Shown: positions 24,600-33,766, numbered from the stretch's first letter. The stretch is 37,355 bases of DNA from Planctomyces sp. (GCA_005778225.1 SXPC01000088.1:1-37355); one strand, 5' to 3'. The notes: generated by a model not told the origin, from the letters alone. A program made the numbers and translations.

Positions 24600-26342
24600 A
24601 TGGTCAGAGTTCTGCTCACACTCTTCATCGCGCTCTCATTCACCTTCACCACTGGCTGCGAAAAACCCGCGAACGCTCCCAGTAAACCCTCCGAGTCCGT
24701 CCCTCCTGAACCGTCCTTAGGCGAGCCACAAAACTCGACGTCAACCGCTCCTGCTGAAGTTTCCTCCTCGACTGGTTCGATCACAAAACCCGACTCCCCT
24801 AAAGAACCTGTGTCTATTCCTGATCCCGCAAAAGCTCGCATCCCCGGTCGCGAAGCGATCTATCACGAACTCCCCAACGGAGAACAACTCATCGCCGATG
24901 CCATCAAAACTGCTCAGCGCGAACACAAGAATGTTCTTATCGAATGGGGCGGCAACTGGTGTGGCTGGTGCTATAAGCTTCACGATGTTTTCCATAAAGA
25001 TTCTGCCGTTCAGCCCATAGTCTTCGAAGAATACGTCCTTGTCCTGATCGACCAGGGTAAAAACATGGACCTCCTCAAACACTACGACACTTCGACCGTA
25101 GATTTTGGATATCCTCATCTCACTATCCTCGACGCTGAGGGCAAACTCCTCACCAACCAAGAAACAGGTGCCCTTGAATCCGGCAAACATCACGATCCAA
25201 AAGTTGTGGCGGATTTCCTTACCAAATGGAAACCCGAAGCCCAGGATGCGCAGACACTCCTCACAACAGCTCTCGAACAAGCCAAAATCAACAAAAAGAA
25301 AATCCTCCTCCGCGTAGGTACGCCGTACTGCGGCTGGTGCAAAGTCCTCTCCAAGTTCATCGATGACTACAAAGACCTCTTTGCCAAAGACTACGTCGAC
25401 CTCAAAATCGACACCATGCGCATGACCAATGGCGAAGACGTCGCCAAACGCTTCCTACCAGGGGATAGCCTTGGCGTCCCATGGTTCGTTATTCTCGACG
25501 CTGACGCAAAAACTCTCGCCACGTCCGTCGGTTCGGGCGGCAATATCGGCTATCCCTATAAGCCCGAGGAGATCGCCCACTTCGTCTCCATGCTCAGAAC
25601 TACGCGCACGAACCTGACTGACGAAGACCTCGTCATCATTTCGACCGCCATGAACACCTATCGCAAAACCCGCGAAGCAAAAACTGACACACCCGCTGCC
25701 GAACGTGCCACCATCTATTCCGTCGAATCCGTCGCCGGCTCTCTCAAAGACGAAACTGCGACCGTGACAGCCAAAGGCACCGTCACGAGCGGCGGCTGGA
25801 GTAACCCCGACCTCCACGCAGTCACTTACATCCAACCACCACCCGATGGCATCTGGGACTACACCTTCACCGCCCAGCGCCCTTCCGGCATCGCGACCAT
25901 GGCCTTAGCCCCGATCGAAACGAGCCCCATCACCATCGAAAACGCCAAGAGCAAGAAAGGCATCCGCGTCGCCACCAACGAAAACTCGTTCACCCTCCGC
26001 TTCCTTCAGGAAACCCAGTCAGTCCCCAAGCCCGTCGACTCCGTCACCATCAAGTCTGCCAAAACCGAAGGGAACACCCTCGTATTGGACGTTTCCTACA
26101 CCGGTGGAGATCACGATAATCACGAATTCGAACTCCACTGGAACGGCATCTCGACTCGCAGCATGCCACCACAAATGAACTTCCTCCTGACTCACAAAGC
26201 CCAAGGCGACACCGCCAAAGCCATCATCGAAAAACCCATCTACTTCGCCCTCCCAGCAACCATCGCCCCGGCTGTCATCCGAATAAGATCCACCGAGGAC
26301 GGTGAACCCACCGAAATCAAACTGGAAGCCCCAACTCACTAA
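24600..26342 (+). CDS. Lipoprotein with two thioredoxin-like domains
   Basis: A 580-residue exported protein. An ideal AGGAGG lies eight bases before the ATG. The signal sequence LLTLFIALSFTFTTGC gives a lipidated Cys, followed by a Ser/Pro-rich linker. Two thioredoxin-like domains follow: domain 1 (about 95-210) has GGNWCGWCYKLHDVF; domain 2 (about 220-345) has GTPYCGWCKVLSKF and the cis-Pro loop GVPWFVILDAD. The CGWC motifs and 'VLIEWGGNWCGWCYKLHDVF' style match thioredoxin_7/DUF255-like proteins. The C-terminal 190 residues are beta-rich and unassigned. Two redox-active pairs in one envelope protein suggest a disulfide reductase or isomerase role, but this is inference. The promoter must lie in the 100 bp after the preceding terminator. 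Confidence 0.85.
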   Translation: MVRVLLTLFIALSFTFTTGCEKPANAPSKPSESVPPEPSLGEPQNSTSTAPAEVSSSTGSITKPDSPKEPVSIPDPAKARIPGREAIYHELPNGEQLIADAIKTAQREHKNVLIEWGGNWCGWCYKLHDVFHKDSAVQPIVFEEYVLVLIDQGKNMDLLKHYDTSTVDFGYPHLTILDAEGKLLTNQETGALESGKHHDPKVVADFLTKWKPEAQDAQTLLTTALEQAKINKKKILLRVGTPYCGWCKVLSKFIDDYKDLFAKDYVDLKIDTMRMTNGEDVAKRFLPGDSLGVPWFVILDADAKTLATSVGSGGNIGYPYKPEEIAHFVSMLRTTRTNLTDEDLVIISTAMNTYRKTREAKTDTPAAERATIYSVESVAGSLKDETATVTAKGTVTSGGWSNPDLHAVTYIQPPPDGIWDYTFTAQRPSGIATMALAPIETSPITIENAKSKKGIRVATNENSFTLRFLQETQSVPKPVDSVTIKSAKTEGNTLVLDVSYTGGDHDNHEFELHWNGISTRSMPPQMNFLLTHKAQGDTAKAIIEKPIYFALPATIAPAVIRIRSTEDGEPTEIKLEAPTH

Positions 26343-26360
26343 CGATGTTCTCTCTTTCCG

Positions 26361-26443
26361 TCCCTTCTCCCTTGAGGGGAGCTGCATTTCGTTCCTTCTC
26401 CCTTGAGGGGAGAAGGCGCCCGAAGGGCGGATGAGGGTGAGGC
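26361..26443. repeat. Two hairpin-forming CCTTCTCCC/GGGAGAAGG repeats
   Basis: CCTTCTCCCTTGAGGGGAG occurs twice, 32 bp apart. The second copy completes a near-perfect hairpin to GAGAAGG and is followed by CGCCC-GAA-GGGCG. This looks like a dispersed non-coding repeat; it could act as a transcript 3' end for the thioredoxin gene. Confidence 0.6.
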
Positions 26444-26493
26444 ATAGGCACTAACCACCTCTCAAGCCTCTATCGACACCAGCCACTCTCCTC

Positions 26494-26552
26494 GGGTGGC
26501 CCAGCCGTTGATGGCTGGGGGAGCGCAGCTCACAAGAAACGTCACCATACGC
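26494..26552. repeat. One-sided copy of the 625-683 repeat
   Basis: 59 bases align to 625-683 without gaps over the hairpin part and with a few substitutions, including the GGGTGGCCCAGCC start and the CACCATACGC end. The opposite inverted arm is absent, so this is a partial copy. Confidence 0.8.
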
Positions 26553-26591
26553 CCCCAATCCTGACTCACTCCACCAATACCATCTCCCCCA

Positions 26592-27581
26592 ATGCCCACC
26601 CCCACAACTCCCATCACCCATTACTTCCCCGTCGACCCGCCCCCTTTCAAACCCTCGCCCGGCCTGTTCCGTCTCGACCGCGATTTCGGAAACGGCCCCG
26701 CTGATCAGCAACTCACCCACCTCGATCAAGATTTCTGGCGCTACCGCAACAACAAACTCAACGCGAGACAAGAACGCCTCTCCAAATACGTCGCCCACCA
26801 TCACCTTTCTGACGAAACCCAGTCCGCCACCTGCAAACGTCTCATTCAGATCTTCACCACCGAACACCCAGACTGGTTTACCCATGAGGGTGACATCAAC
26901 ACCACCTGCCAACTGACCTGCCACCTCACCGAAGAAACTCTGACTTTCGTTAACGGACACCTCACCGGCACAACCCCAGAAGTCACTCCCGCTTACATCC
27001 ACGGCATCGACGCTCTCGTCTCCCAGATTCAGGAAGACCTTGCCATCGTCCAGCGTGATGGCCCGAACGACTGGCTCGCCGCACTCCACCTCTGCGCTCC
27101 GGGTCACTGGGCGGCAGAAGACAAAATCGGCCTCGACTTCGCCCTCGTCCACCAACCTGTCCCCGGCATCGAATCCATCGTCAAAGCACAGACCTCGATG
27201 GTCCGCGCCATGATCGACAAAAGCCCTCTCGTCCGCTTCGTCTGGGGCTTCGGCTCCGACAACCGCTTAAACCACCATCCCCAACCTCCCCCCGAATGGG
27301 ACGCTGTCGACTGGAAAGGCCGACGTCTCCTCGAAGGGCAGGGGGATGAACCACCGTTCTACCTCCGCATCGAACGTCAGACCATGCAGGGCCTCCCAGA
27401 AGTCAACGCCAGTCTGTTTTTCATCCATGTCTACCACTTAAGTGGCAAAGACATCCTCGCTAACCAGGAACAGCGCAAAAAATTGCGTGAGGCAATCACA
27501 ACAATGGATCACCTCACGCTCGTTTACAAAGGACTCGCCGAGTCCAAAGATCAGTTACTCAACTTGCTTGAATCAAAGTAG
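26592..27581 (+). CDS. DUF3445 haem-dependent oxidative N-demethylase-like protein
   Basis: A 329-residue cytoplasmic protein of the DUF3445 family, the alpha subunit family of haem-dependent oxidative N-demethylase (dimethylamine monooxygenase). Diagnostic stretches are LFRLDRDFGNGPADQQLTHLDQDFWRYRNNKL near the start, WLAALHLCAPGHWAAEDKIGLDFALVHQPVPG in the middle and PPFYLRIERQTMQGLPEVNASLFFIHVYHL near the end. A haem-ligating His is expected in this fold but cannot be assigned by eye. The ferredoxin reductase-like and other subunits of the enzyme complex are absent from the window. The TAG stop is also the first three bases of a dispersed repeat. Physiological substrate is unknown. Confidence 0.85.
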   Translation: MPTPTTPITHYFPVDPPPFKPSPGLFRLDRDFGNGPADQQLTHLDQDFWRYRNNKLNARQERLSKYVAHHHLSDETQSATCKRLIQIFTTEHPDWFTHEGDINTTCQLTCHLTEETLTFVNGHLTGTTPEVTPAYIHGIDALVSQIQEDLAIVQRDGPNDWLAALHLCAPGHWAAEDKIGLDFALVHQPVPGIESIVKAQTSMVRAMIDKSPLVRFVWGFGSDNRLNHHPQPPPEWDAVDWKGRRLLEGQGDEPPFYLRIERQTMQGLPEVNASLFFIHVYHLSGKDILANQEQRKKLREAITTMDHLTLVYKGLAESKDQLLNLLESK

Positions 27582-27630
27582 GGTGCTGGTGAGTCACTCT
27601 GTAGGAAAAACAGCGCGAACCGCACCAAAT
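27579..27630. repeat. TAGGGTGCTGGTGAGTC repeat, copy 1
   Basis: It starts within the stop codon of the DUF3445 gene and ends with CGAACCGCACCAAAT. A shorter copy at 37085 shares both ends but lacks about 18 internal bases. Confidence 0.7.
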
Positions 27631-27676
27631 GCGTACTCCGTGGCAATCCCCCGTTGGAATCCAAAATTCGCGAGGA

Positions 27677-29284
27677 TCACTGAGCCGGCTTCTCAGCCTT
27701 CACATCCGCTTCCGCAGCGGGTTTCTTCTTCCATGGGGGAAGTTCAACCTTGGGAGGAACCAACGGACACAAGTACGACCATGTCTCGCTGAACTGTTCT
27801 TCGCCATCTTTCAGGCCGATTCGCAATTCAATCGGACCTTCCTTCGTTGGCTTGACCGTCATCTTGGCCGTCCATAAGCCTTTGTCACTCTTCTCGCATT
27901 TGTTCTCGGTGACGGCAGCACGGATCGACAGAATCTGAATCACCGGCGGCTTCGAAGCATCCCGATAATCGAGTCCCGGTCCATTGAAATCAACTTCCAG
28001 GAAGATCGTTCCGTCGGCATCTCGCGTCACGCGATGAGCGACGGCTTTTGCTTTATCATGCTCTGGACGATCACCCAGGAAATAAGAGATTTGATAGCTC
28101 AATTCAATCGAAGAACCGGGCTCGATCTTCTTCTCTGGCACCCACCAGGCTGCAATGTTATCGATCCCCTCGTGAGGTGCATCGAGTTCCAGCAGTTCCA
28201 GTCGACCAGGTCCCCAGTCTGATTTCGGCTCAATCCACACACTTGGTCGCATGTGATAAAGAGCCTCATCATCGAGATAGCTCTCTTTGCGTGTATCGCG
28301 CTGAATCAGTCCAAATCCCTTAAACGAATTCTGGTAAGGCAGCTGCACGATCGAAGGATATGACTGCTGATTCAACGCCCGCCACAACCACTTCCCATCC
28401 TGCTCGAGGACCTGCAGTCCATCAGAATCGTGAACTTCCGGACGATGGTCACCTTCCGGTCCCTTCAGCCCATCACCCCACAACCACATGCTGCTCATCG
28501 GAGCAATCCCGACCTTCTCCGGTGCCTTGCGGAAGTACAGCGTCTCATGCACATCGATCGTCGTCGCGACATTCCCAGCCGTCAGCAGAAACTCGTAGGC
28601 ACCACTGACACTCGGGCTGTCCATTAAGGCGAAGACCTTTAACGTCGTGTCGCCCGGCTTGGGCTTGACGATCCAGTACTCGCGGAAAATCGGAAACTCT
28701 TCCACCTTTGGCAACCCGCAATCCAGAGCCAATCCACGGGTCGAAGTTCCCAGGATCGTATTGGCAGCTCGAGCGCGGAAGTAGCTTGCCCCCACGAAAC
28801 TGAAGATCTCCTGCAGCTGGATATCTCCGGGGAAAACGGTCTTCACACGAAAGCCCGCAAACCCGAGGTCGTCCGGAATGGACAGCTTGGCTGCATCACC
28901 CAGATAGTGAAAGTAGTTCTTGGAAAACGGGAGTGACTTTGATTTGGCATCCGAGACAATGTTCAACTTGACATCATCAACCGCGACATAGCCTTTATGG
29001 TAAAAGCCGAGACGAAAAGGCAGAATCGTATCGTTCCAGATTTCCTTGCCGTCCGTAAAACCAATGTGTCGAAACTCGTCGTACGTCATTTCCTTCAGAA
29101 ACTGCGGTATGACCGGTTGAGGCACATAGTCCTTTCCAGCGGTCGCTTTCGCGAGCGTCTGGACGTCCGCATAAGACGCAATGTTCGGTTTCTCTTGAGC
29201 CATCACCTCTCCAAAAGAGGTCAACAGGCTGATCATCAGCATTACCGCAACAAGAAGACGTGAGCAATTCATCATTCTGGGCAT
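27677..29284 (-). CDS. opgG: Periplasmic glucan biosynthesis protein OpgG/MdoG
   Basis: A 535-residue exported protein. A signal peptide (LLVAVMLMISLLTSFGEVMAQ) precedes the OpgG/MdoG fold: YDEFRHIGFTDGKEIWND, FPGDIQLQEIFSFVGASYFRA, TRGLALDCGLPKVEEFPIFREYWI and WLWGDGLKGPEGDHRPEVHDSDGL, DEALYHMRPSVWIEP, WWVPEK and DFNGPGLDY are family hallmarks. In proteobacteria OpgG works with the glucosyltransferase OpgH in making or trimming osmoregulated periplasmic glucans. No opgH is in the window, so it is an orphan copy here. The tail is Lys/Ala/Glu-rich. ATGs three and four codons further in are possible starts. The promoter lies in the divergent gap shared with the FAD oxidoreductase gene. Confidence 0.92.
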   Translation of the reverse strand: MPRMMNCSRLLVAVMLMISLLTSFGEVMAQEKPNIASYADVQTLAKATAGKDYVPQPVIPQFLKEMTYDEFRHIGFTDGKEIWNDTILPFRLGFYHKGYVAVDDVKLNIVSDAKSKSLPFSKNYFHYLGDAAKLSIPDDLGFAGFRVKTVFPGDIQLQEIFSFVGASYFRARAANTILGTSTRGLALDCGLPKVEEFPIFREYWIVKPKPGDTTLKVFALMDSPSVSGAYEFLLTAGNVATTIDVHETLYFRKAPEKVGIAPMSSMWLWGDGLKGPEGDHRPEVHDSDGLQVLEQDGKWLWRALNQQSYPSIVQLPYQNSFKGFGLIQRDTRKESYLDDEALYHMRPSVWIEPKSDWGPGRLELLELDAPHEGIDNIAAWWVPEKKIEPGSSIELSYQISYFLGDRPEHDKAKAVAHRVTRDADGTIFLEVDFNGPGLDYRDASKPPVIQILSIRAAVTENKCEKSDKGLWTAKMTVKPTKEGPIELRIGLKDGEEQFSETWSYLCPLVPPKVELPPWKKKPAAEADVKAEKPAQ

Positions 29285-29631
29285 AAAGTGTCAGAGCGCT
29301 CGCGAGAGAAAGATGGACAGGAAATTGTTCGGGCCAACGAACAACCACGCACACTGTTCAACCAGTGAACGCAATCACTCCGAAGACCGTTATAGCGTAT
29401 CGGCACGGCAACCGACGTCAAGCAGAGACCCAATTTCCGAGAACTCTCCCAAGCAATTCGTCCCCTCCAATCAACACCTCGCGATTCGACTTGGCGTCTA
29501 TAATTCAAAAACTTCCCGATTACCGCCCCCCAAAATGCTCATTCTTATCCCGCCCCTACTCCCCCCCGGACGCAAGGGCTGGTTCCGACCGAAGCATTCT
29601 TCTTACAAGACAAACACCCTGAAAGCCCCCC
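29285..29631. other. Divergent intergenic region between opgG and the FAD oxidoreductase gene
   Basis: About 347 bp with both promoters. It holds a GTTCA-N5-TGAAC palindrome at 29356-29370 and a TATAAT box at 29499. I found no conserved gene in the track ORFs that cross it. Confidence 0.5.
29499..29504 (+). promoter_or_regulatory. Candidate -10 box for the FAD oxidoreductase gene
   Basis: A perfect TATAAT on the + strand, 127 bp before the ATG; there is no good -35 at the right spacing. Confidence 0.35.
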
Positions 29632-30834
29632 ATGGATCTTACCTCCGCTCACCCCTACTGGCTTCTCAATAACGGCCTCCTCCACAATTACCCCCACCTT
29701 GACCGTCACCTCGAAGCTGACGTCACCGTCATCGGCGGCGGCATCACAGGTAGCCTCATCGCCCACAAGCTCACCGAGATCGGCAAGAAAGTCATCGTCC
29801 TCGACAGACGCGATATCGCCCTCGGCAGCACCGCCGCCTGCACGGCACTCCTGCAATACGAGATCGATCTCTCCCTCGTCGACATGGCCGAAAAAATCGG
29901 TTTGGAAAACGCCAATCGCGCCTACCGATTATCCCACTGGTCCATCGACGAACTCGCTCGCATCTGCTCAACACTCAATCCCAGCATCGGCTTCGAAAAG
30001 AAAACCAGTATCTACCTCGCGGACACCGAAGACGCTGCAGAGCACTTGCATCGCGAGTTCATCGCCCGTGACGCGATCAGACTTGATGTCGAACTCCTCG
30101 ACAACACCCAGATCCAAAACCGCTTTCCCCTCAAAGGCACTGCCGCCCTTGTCACGAATCAGGCCGCGACTTGTGATCCTCACCGCCTCTGTCACGAACT
30201 CCTCCAAGCCGCCATGTCCCAAGGCTGCCAGGTCTATGACCGCACCGAAATGCTCAAGCTCGAAACCCGCAACGACAAGCTCGTGATTCGCACTAGCCGA
30301 GGATATGACATCACAACAACCGACATCGTCATGGCGACTGGCTACGAAGCCTCCGACATGCTCAAGGAAAAAGTCGTCGACCTCGACTCCACCTATGCCC
30401 TCGTCTCGGAACCTCTCGATCAATCATGCCCCTGGAAGAAAGATTGGATCCTCTGGCAGGCACAAACCCCGTACCTCTATCTGCGTCTCACACCCGACGG
30501 CAGACTGATGGCCGGCGGCGAAGACGATGAATTCCAGAACCCGACCTTGCGCGATGCAAGCCTCCCCTCAAAAACCAAAACGATCCATCGCAAACTCCAC
30601 GACCTCCTCCCCGGCATGGTCTGGGAACCCGAATTCTCCTGGGCGGGCACTTTCGGCAAAACTCAAGATGGCCTCGCCTACATCGGCATCCCCGAAGAAC
30701 ACCCTCACATCTACTTCGCATTAGGCTTCGGCGGCAACGGCGTCACCTTCAGCTGCATCGCCCGGGACGTCATCGCCGCTGAACTCCAGGGCAACTCCCA
30801 TCCGGACGCCGATTTGTTTCGATTTGGCAGATAG
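29632..30834 (+). CDS. FAD-dependent oxidoreductase, DAO family
   Basis: A 400-residue amine/amino-acid oxidase-type flavoprotein of the DAO superfamily (glycine oxidase, sarcosine oxidase, PuuB relatives). The N-terminal HYWLLNN... tract leads to the FAD-binding Rossmann motif DVTVIGGGITGSLIAHKLTEIGKKVIVLDRRDIALGSTAACTALLQYEID. Later come a substrate domain with DPHRLCHELLQAAMSQGCQVYDRTEML and, near the C-terminus, AYIGIPEEHPHIYFALGFGGNGVTFSCIARDVIAAEL, which closes over the flavin. It should oxidise a C-N bond and release H2O2 or pass electrons on; the substrate cannot be told from sequence. No neighbour helps. Confidence 0.87.
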   Translation: MDLTSAHPYWLLNNGLLHNYPHLDRHLEADVTVIGGGITGSLIAHKLTEIGKKVIVLDRRDIALGSTAACTALLQYEIDLSLVDMAEKIGLENANRAYRLSHWSIDELARICSTLNPSIGFEKKTSIYLADTEDAAEHLHREFIARDAIRLDVELLDNTQIQNRFPLKGTAALVTNQAATCDPHRLCHELLQAAMSQGCQVYDRTEMLKLETRNDKLVIRTSRGYDITTTDIVMATGYEASDMLKEKVVDLDSTYALVSEPLDQSCPWKKDWILWQAQTPYLYLRLTPDGRLMAGGEDDEFQNPTLRDASLPSKTKTIHRKLHDLLPGMVWEPEFSWAGTFGKTQDGLAYIGIPEEHPHIYFALGFGGNGVTFSCIARDVIAAELQGNSHPDADLFRFGR

Positions 30835-30900
30835 CTTAGTTAATTGTGGTTCAGCAGGTGGGACAACTATCTGTGATCCAAATTCGTTGATGCAGCTTGA

Positions 30901-31461
30901 TCAGACTTTTTCTGTTTCGAGCTGCTTCGTATTTCTTATCAACTCGATTGATTCGAGCGAAGTGGACGCTAAAAGGCTACCAGGAAATTCGAGCAGAACT
31001 TCCTGGTAGGCTCGAGTTGCTTCATCAATTTTCTGATCACGTGTCAGCGTGAAAGCAAGATTACAAAGGCACATCTCTCGAAACGAGATTGCAGAAGCAC
31101 TGAGCATCGTTACAACTCGAAATCGGTCGATCCATTGATGTTCAGCCAGAAAATCAGCACATTCCCGAAATGACAAAATTGCCGCGTCGAATGCTTTCGC
31201 ATGCAGACACTTCATCCCCCGATAGTAGCCACTGAGAATGATGCGCCGAGATACGAATGCATATCCAGCGAAAAGTATCCCCGAAGCAATCATCCCATAA
31301 ACACCACCGACAGAATGACCAATCAGCACCAAGGCCAACTGGATACCGACTAGCAGTGGCAACGTCAGCCAGTTGATGGGTCGATAAGTTATTTGTCTCT
31401 TTGATGGCATCCCTAGTTTTCCCATCTGGCAAGTAGTTTGAGTTCTTTCCATGCGGATCAT
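30901..31461 (-). CDS. Small membrane protein of unknown function
   Basis: A 186-residue protein with two adjacent hydrophobic helices (INWLTLPLLVGIQLALVLIGH and GMIASGILFAGYAFVSRRIIL). After them is a helical region, KAFDAAILSFRECADFLAEHQWIDRFRVVTML...DQKIDEATRAYQEVLLEFPGSLLASTSLESIELI, that looks like two TPR-like helix pairs. There is no clear Shine-Dalgarno site. ATGs at 31461, 31452 and 31410 are all possible starts. It converges on the FAD oxidoreductase gene with 66 bp between and no evident terminator. The cytoplasmic TPR-like half suggests protein binding, but this is inference. Confidence 0.65.
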   Translation of the reverse strand: MIRMERTQTTCQMGKLGMPSKRQITYRPINWLTLPLLVGIQLALVLIGHSVGGVYGMIASGILFAGYAFVSRRIILSGYYRGMKCLHAKAFDAAILSFRECADFLAEHQWIDRFRVVTMLSASAISFREMCLCNLAFTLTRDQKIDEATRAYQEVLLEFPGSLLASTSLESIELIRNTKQLETEKV

Positions 31462-31667
31462 ACTTTTTACAAGCTAGCGATACCAGAATTCCTAACTCAA
31501 AAATAAAAGTGCCTCGTCGCTTTGTGTCGTTTTGTTTCGCTGAGACATTTTTGATGATCCATCTCAACCCGAAATAAAGAAAACTTTATCCCCACTTTAC
31601 TCCGCTCTCATTACCGCCGCTAAAATCACATCACTCTATCACCGTTTCTCACATAGCGTACGCCCCC

Positions 31668-32360
31668 ATGAGCATCCGCATTCTCGCCATCGAAGACGAA
31701 AAACCGATCGCCGACTTCCTCATCCGCGGCTTGACCGAAGAAGGGTATCAGGTCGAGCACGCCCCCGATGGGCAATCCGGCTGGCTAGCTCTTCAGCAAC
31801 AGACCTGGGATCTCGTCCTCCTCGACTGGTGGCTTCCAGGCGAAGACGGCATCAACCTTCTCAAACGCTTTCGCACACGTAACCGCACGACTCCCGTCCT
31901 CTTTCTCACCGCCCGCGATGGCATCAACGAACGGGTCAACGGACTCGACGCCGGCGCTGACGATTACCTCACCAAACCCTTTGCCTTTGAAGAACTCCTC
32001 GCCCGCATCCGAGCCTTACTCCGACGTCCCACCCAATCCGATTCCCTCCATCTCGAATTCAGCGATATCAAAGTCGACCTCGCCCGCCAGTCCGCCACCC
32101 GCGCCGGAGAACCTCTCGACCTGACCGCTAAGGAACTCTCGCTGCTCATCTACTTCCTGCGCAATCCCCATCGCGTCCTCACCCGCACCCGCATCTACGA
32201 GACCGTCTGGGACGAAAACTTCGACGGCCTCTCCAACACCCTCGAAGTCCACGTGAAAGAGCTTCGTCGCAAACTCGAGAAACTCGGCCCTCGAGTCATC
32301 AGCACACGACGAGGCCAAGGCTACATTCTCGAGGAGTCAAGCACATGCTCCGACGCATGA
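31668..32360 (+). CDS. OmpR/PhoB-family response regulator
   Basis: A 230-residue DNA-binding response regulator. The receiver (1-120) has ILAIEDEKPIADFLIRGL with the acidic pair, the phospho-acceptor Asp in DLVLLDWWLPGEDG, LFLTARDG and the conserved Lys in DDYLTKPFAFEELLARI. The winged-helix output domain (about 130-225) has LDLTAKELSLLIYFLRNPHRVLTRTRIYETVW, LEVHVKELRRKLEK and STRRGQGYIL. The kinase gene starts 16 bases before its stop, so the two are translationally coupled partners. The style resembles CusR/QseB-like regulators, but no metal or transport gene is adjacent to fix the stimulus. Confidence 0.93.
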   Translation: MSIRILAIEDEKPIADFLIRGLTEEGYQVEHAPDGQSGWLALQQQTWDLVLLDWWLPGEDGINLLKRFRTRNRTTPVLFLTARDGINERVNGLDAGADDYLTKPFAFEELLARIRALLRRPTQSDSLHLEFSDIKVDLARQSATRAGEPLDLTAKELSLLIYFLRNPHRVLTRTRIYETVWDENFDGLSNTLEVHVKELRRKLEKLGPRVISTRRGQGYILEESSTCSDA

Positions 32361-33766
32361 CACTGACAACTCGCGTCTGCGCCTTCTTCCTGGGCATCCT
32401 CGCGATCTGCTTTGGCGTCTACTCCATCATCTTCTACGGCATCGCGGCTCATCACATTCGCTATGAGTTCGATCACGAACTCCACTCGGCACTCAGTTCA
32501 CTGGCAGCCGCCGTCGAAGTCGAAGAGACCGAAGCCAAATGGCAGCCCCTCGAACACGCCATCTCTCTGGGCCCCAATCAAGCCGCTGACAACATCGCCT
32601 GGCTTGTCCTGGGCGATCAAAACCAAATCGTCGAACAATCGACCAATTCGATCAGCGATCTCTACGAAACCGCCAAACGACTCTCAGCCAGACAGCCCCT
32701 CCCTTCGCATGTCTTCTCACTCCGCGAGCCCCATAACCACCGGGACTATATCTACGAACGACTCCGAGCCCCGAAACCCGCACGCGAAGACCGTCAACCC
32801 GATGAGTTCGACGAACTCCTGATCATCGTCTCACGTTCCACCATTCCGCGAAATCAGGTTCTTTATCAACTCGCCCTGCTCGTCACATTCGTTCCATTGA
32901 TTGTCCTTGCCATTGTCGCCATGTTAGCTCGCTGGATGGTCCAGAAAGCCCTCCGCCCCGTCCACGACATGGCTTACCAGGCCCAGTCCATCCAGGGCAG
33001 CGACTTCAATCAACGCCTCAATCTCCCCCCCTACAACGACGAACTCACCAACCTCGGCTACGCGTTCAACCAACTCCTCGACCGCCAGCAACTCGCCTTC
33101 GACCAGCAACGACGCTTCGCCGGCGACGCCGCTCACGAACTCCGCACACCGCTGACTGTCCTGCTTGGCCACATCGACGTCACCCTCCGTCGTCAACGCA
33201 GCACGGACGAATACACCAGCAACCTCCAACTCCTGCGCAACCAGACGATCGACCTTCAGCGCATCGTCGAATCTCTGCTCTTCCTCGCTCGCGCCAACAA
33301 CGACGCCATTCCGCCTCAACTCGAAGACGTCTCACTCCATCACTGGCTCACCAACTACTGGCAGAGCAGGGCGGACACCACCCGTCGCAGCGATCTCCAC
33401 CTCGACAACCAGATCCCCACCTCAACCATAATTCGCGCGACCAGCCCACTCCTCAGCCGCATCGTCGATAACCTGGTCTCAAACGCCATCAAGTACACAC
33501 CCCCCGGCTCGAAAATCACCCTCACCGGCCGCATCGAAAATCAATCCGCCGTCATCTCTGTCATCGACGAAGGCCCCGGTATCCCCGACGCAGACCTCCC
33601 TCACATCTTCGAACCCTTTTTTCGCTCCCACACCTCCACCATCCCCGGCACCGGCCTGGGCCTCGCCATCGCCCAACGCATCACTCACGTCCTCGGCGGT
33701 ACGCTCACCGTCGCCAACAACACCCTCAGAGGCAGCACCTTCACTCTTGAACTTCCTGCGAAATAA
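32345..33766 (+). CDS. Membrane sensor histidine kinase, partner of the OmpR-type regulator
   Basis: A 473-residue inner-membrane kinase. TM1 is at residues about 12-34 (VCAFFLGILAICFGVYSIIFYG), then a periplasmic domain of about 140 residues, then TM2 near 176-198 (LALLVTFVPLIVLAIVAMLARW). HAMP (ALRPVHDMAYQAQSI...NDELTNLGYAFNQLLDR) leads to HisKA with FAGDAAHELRTPLTVLLGHIDV, and HATPase_c with DNLVSNAIKYTPPGS, DEGPGIPDADLPHIFEPFFRS and GTGLGLAIAQRITHVLGG. It overlaps the regulator gene by 16 bases. The EDHRQPDEFDELLIIVSR segment ends the sensing domain; no known ligand-binding fold is obvious. Confidence 0.92.
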   Translation: MLRRMTLTTRVCAFFLGILAICFGVYSIIFYGIAAHHIRYEFDHELHSALSSLAAAVEVEETEAKWQPLEHAISLGPNQAADNIAWLVLGDQNQIVEQSTNSISDLYETAKRLSARQPLPSHVFSLREPHNHRDYIYERLRAPKPAREDRQPDEFDELLIIVSRSTIPRNQVLYQLALLVTFVPLIVLAIVAMLARWMVQKALRPVHDMAYQAQSIQGSDFNQRLNLPPYNDELTNLGYAFNQLLDRQQLAFDQQRRFAGDAAHELRTPLTVLLGHIDVTLRRQRSTDEYTSNLQLLRNQTIDLQRIVESLLFLARANNDAIPPQLEDVSLHHWLTNYWQSRADTTRRSDLHLDNQIPTSTIIRATSPLLSRIVDNLVSNAIKYTPPGSKITLTGRIENQSAVISVIDEGPGIPDADLPHIFEPFFRSHTSTIPGTGLGLAIAQRITHVLGGTLTVANNTLRGSTFTLELPAK

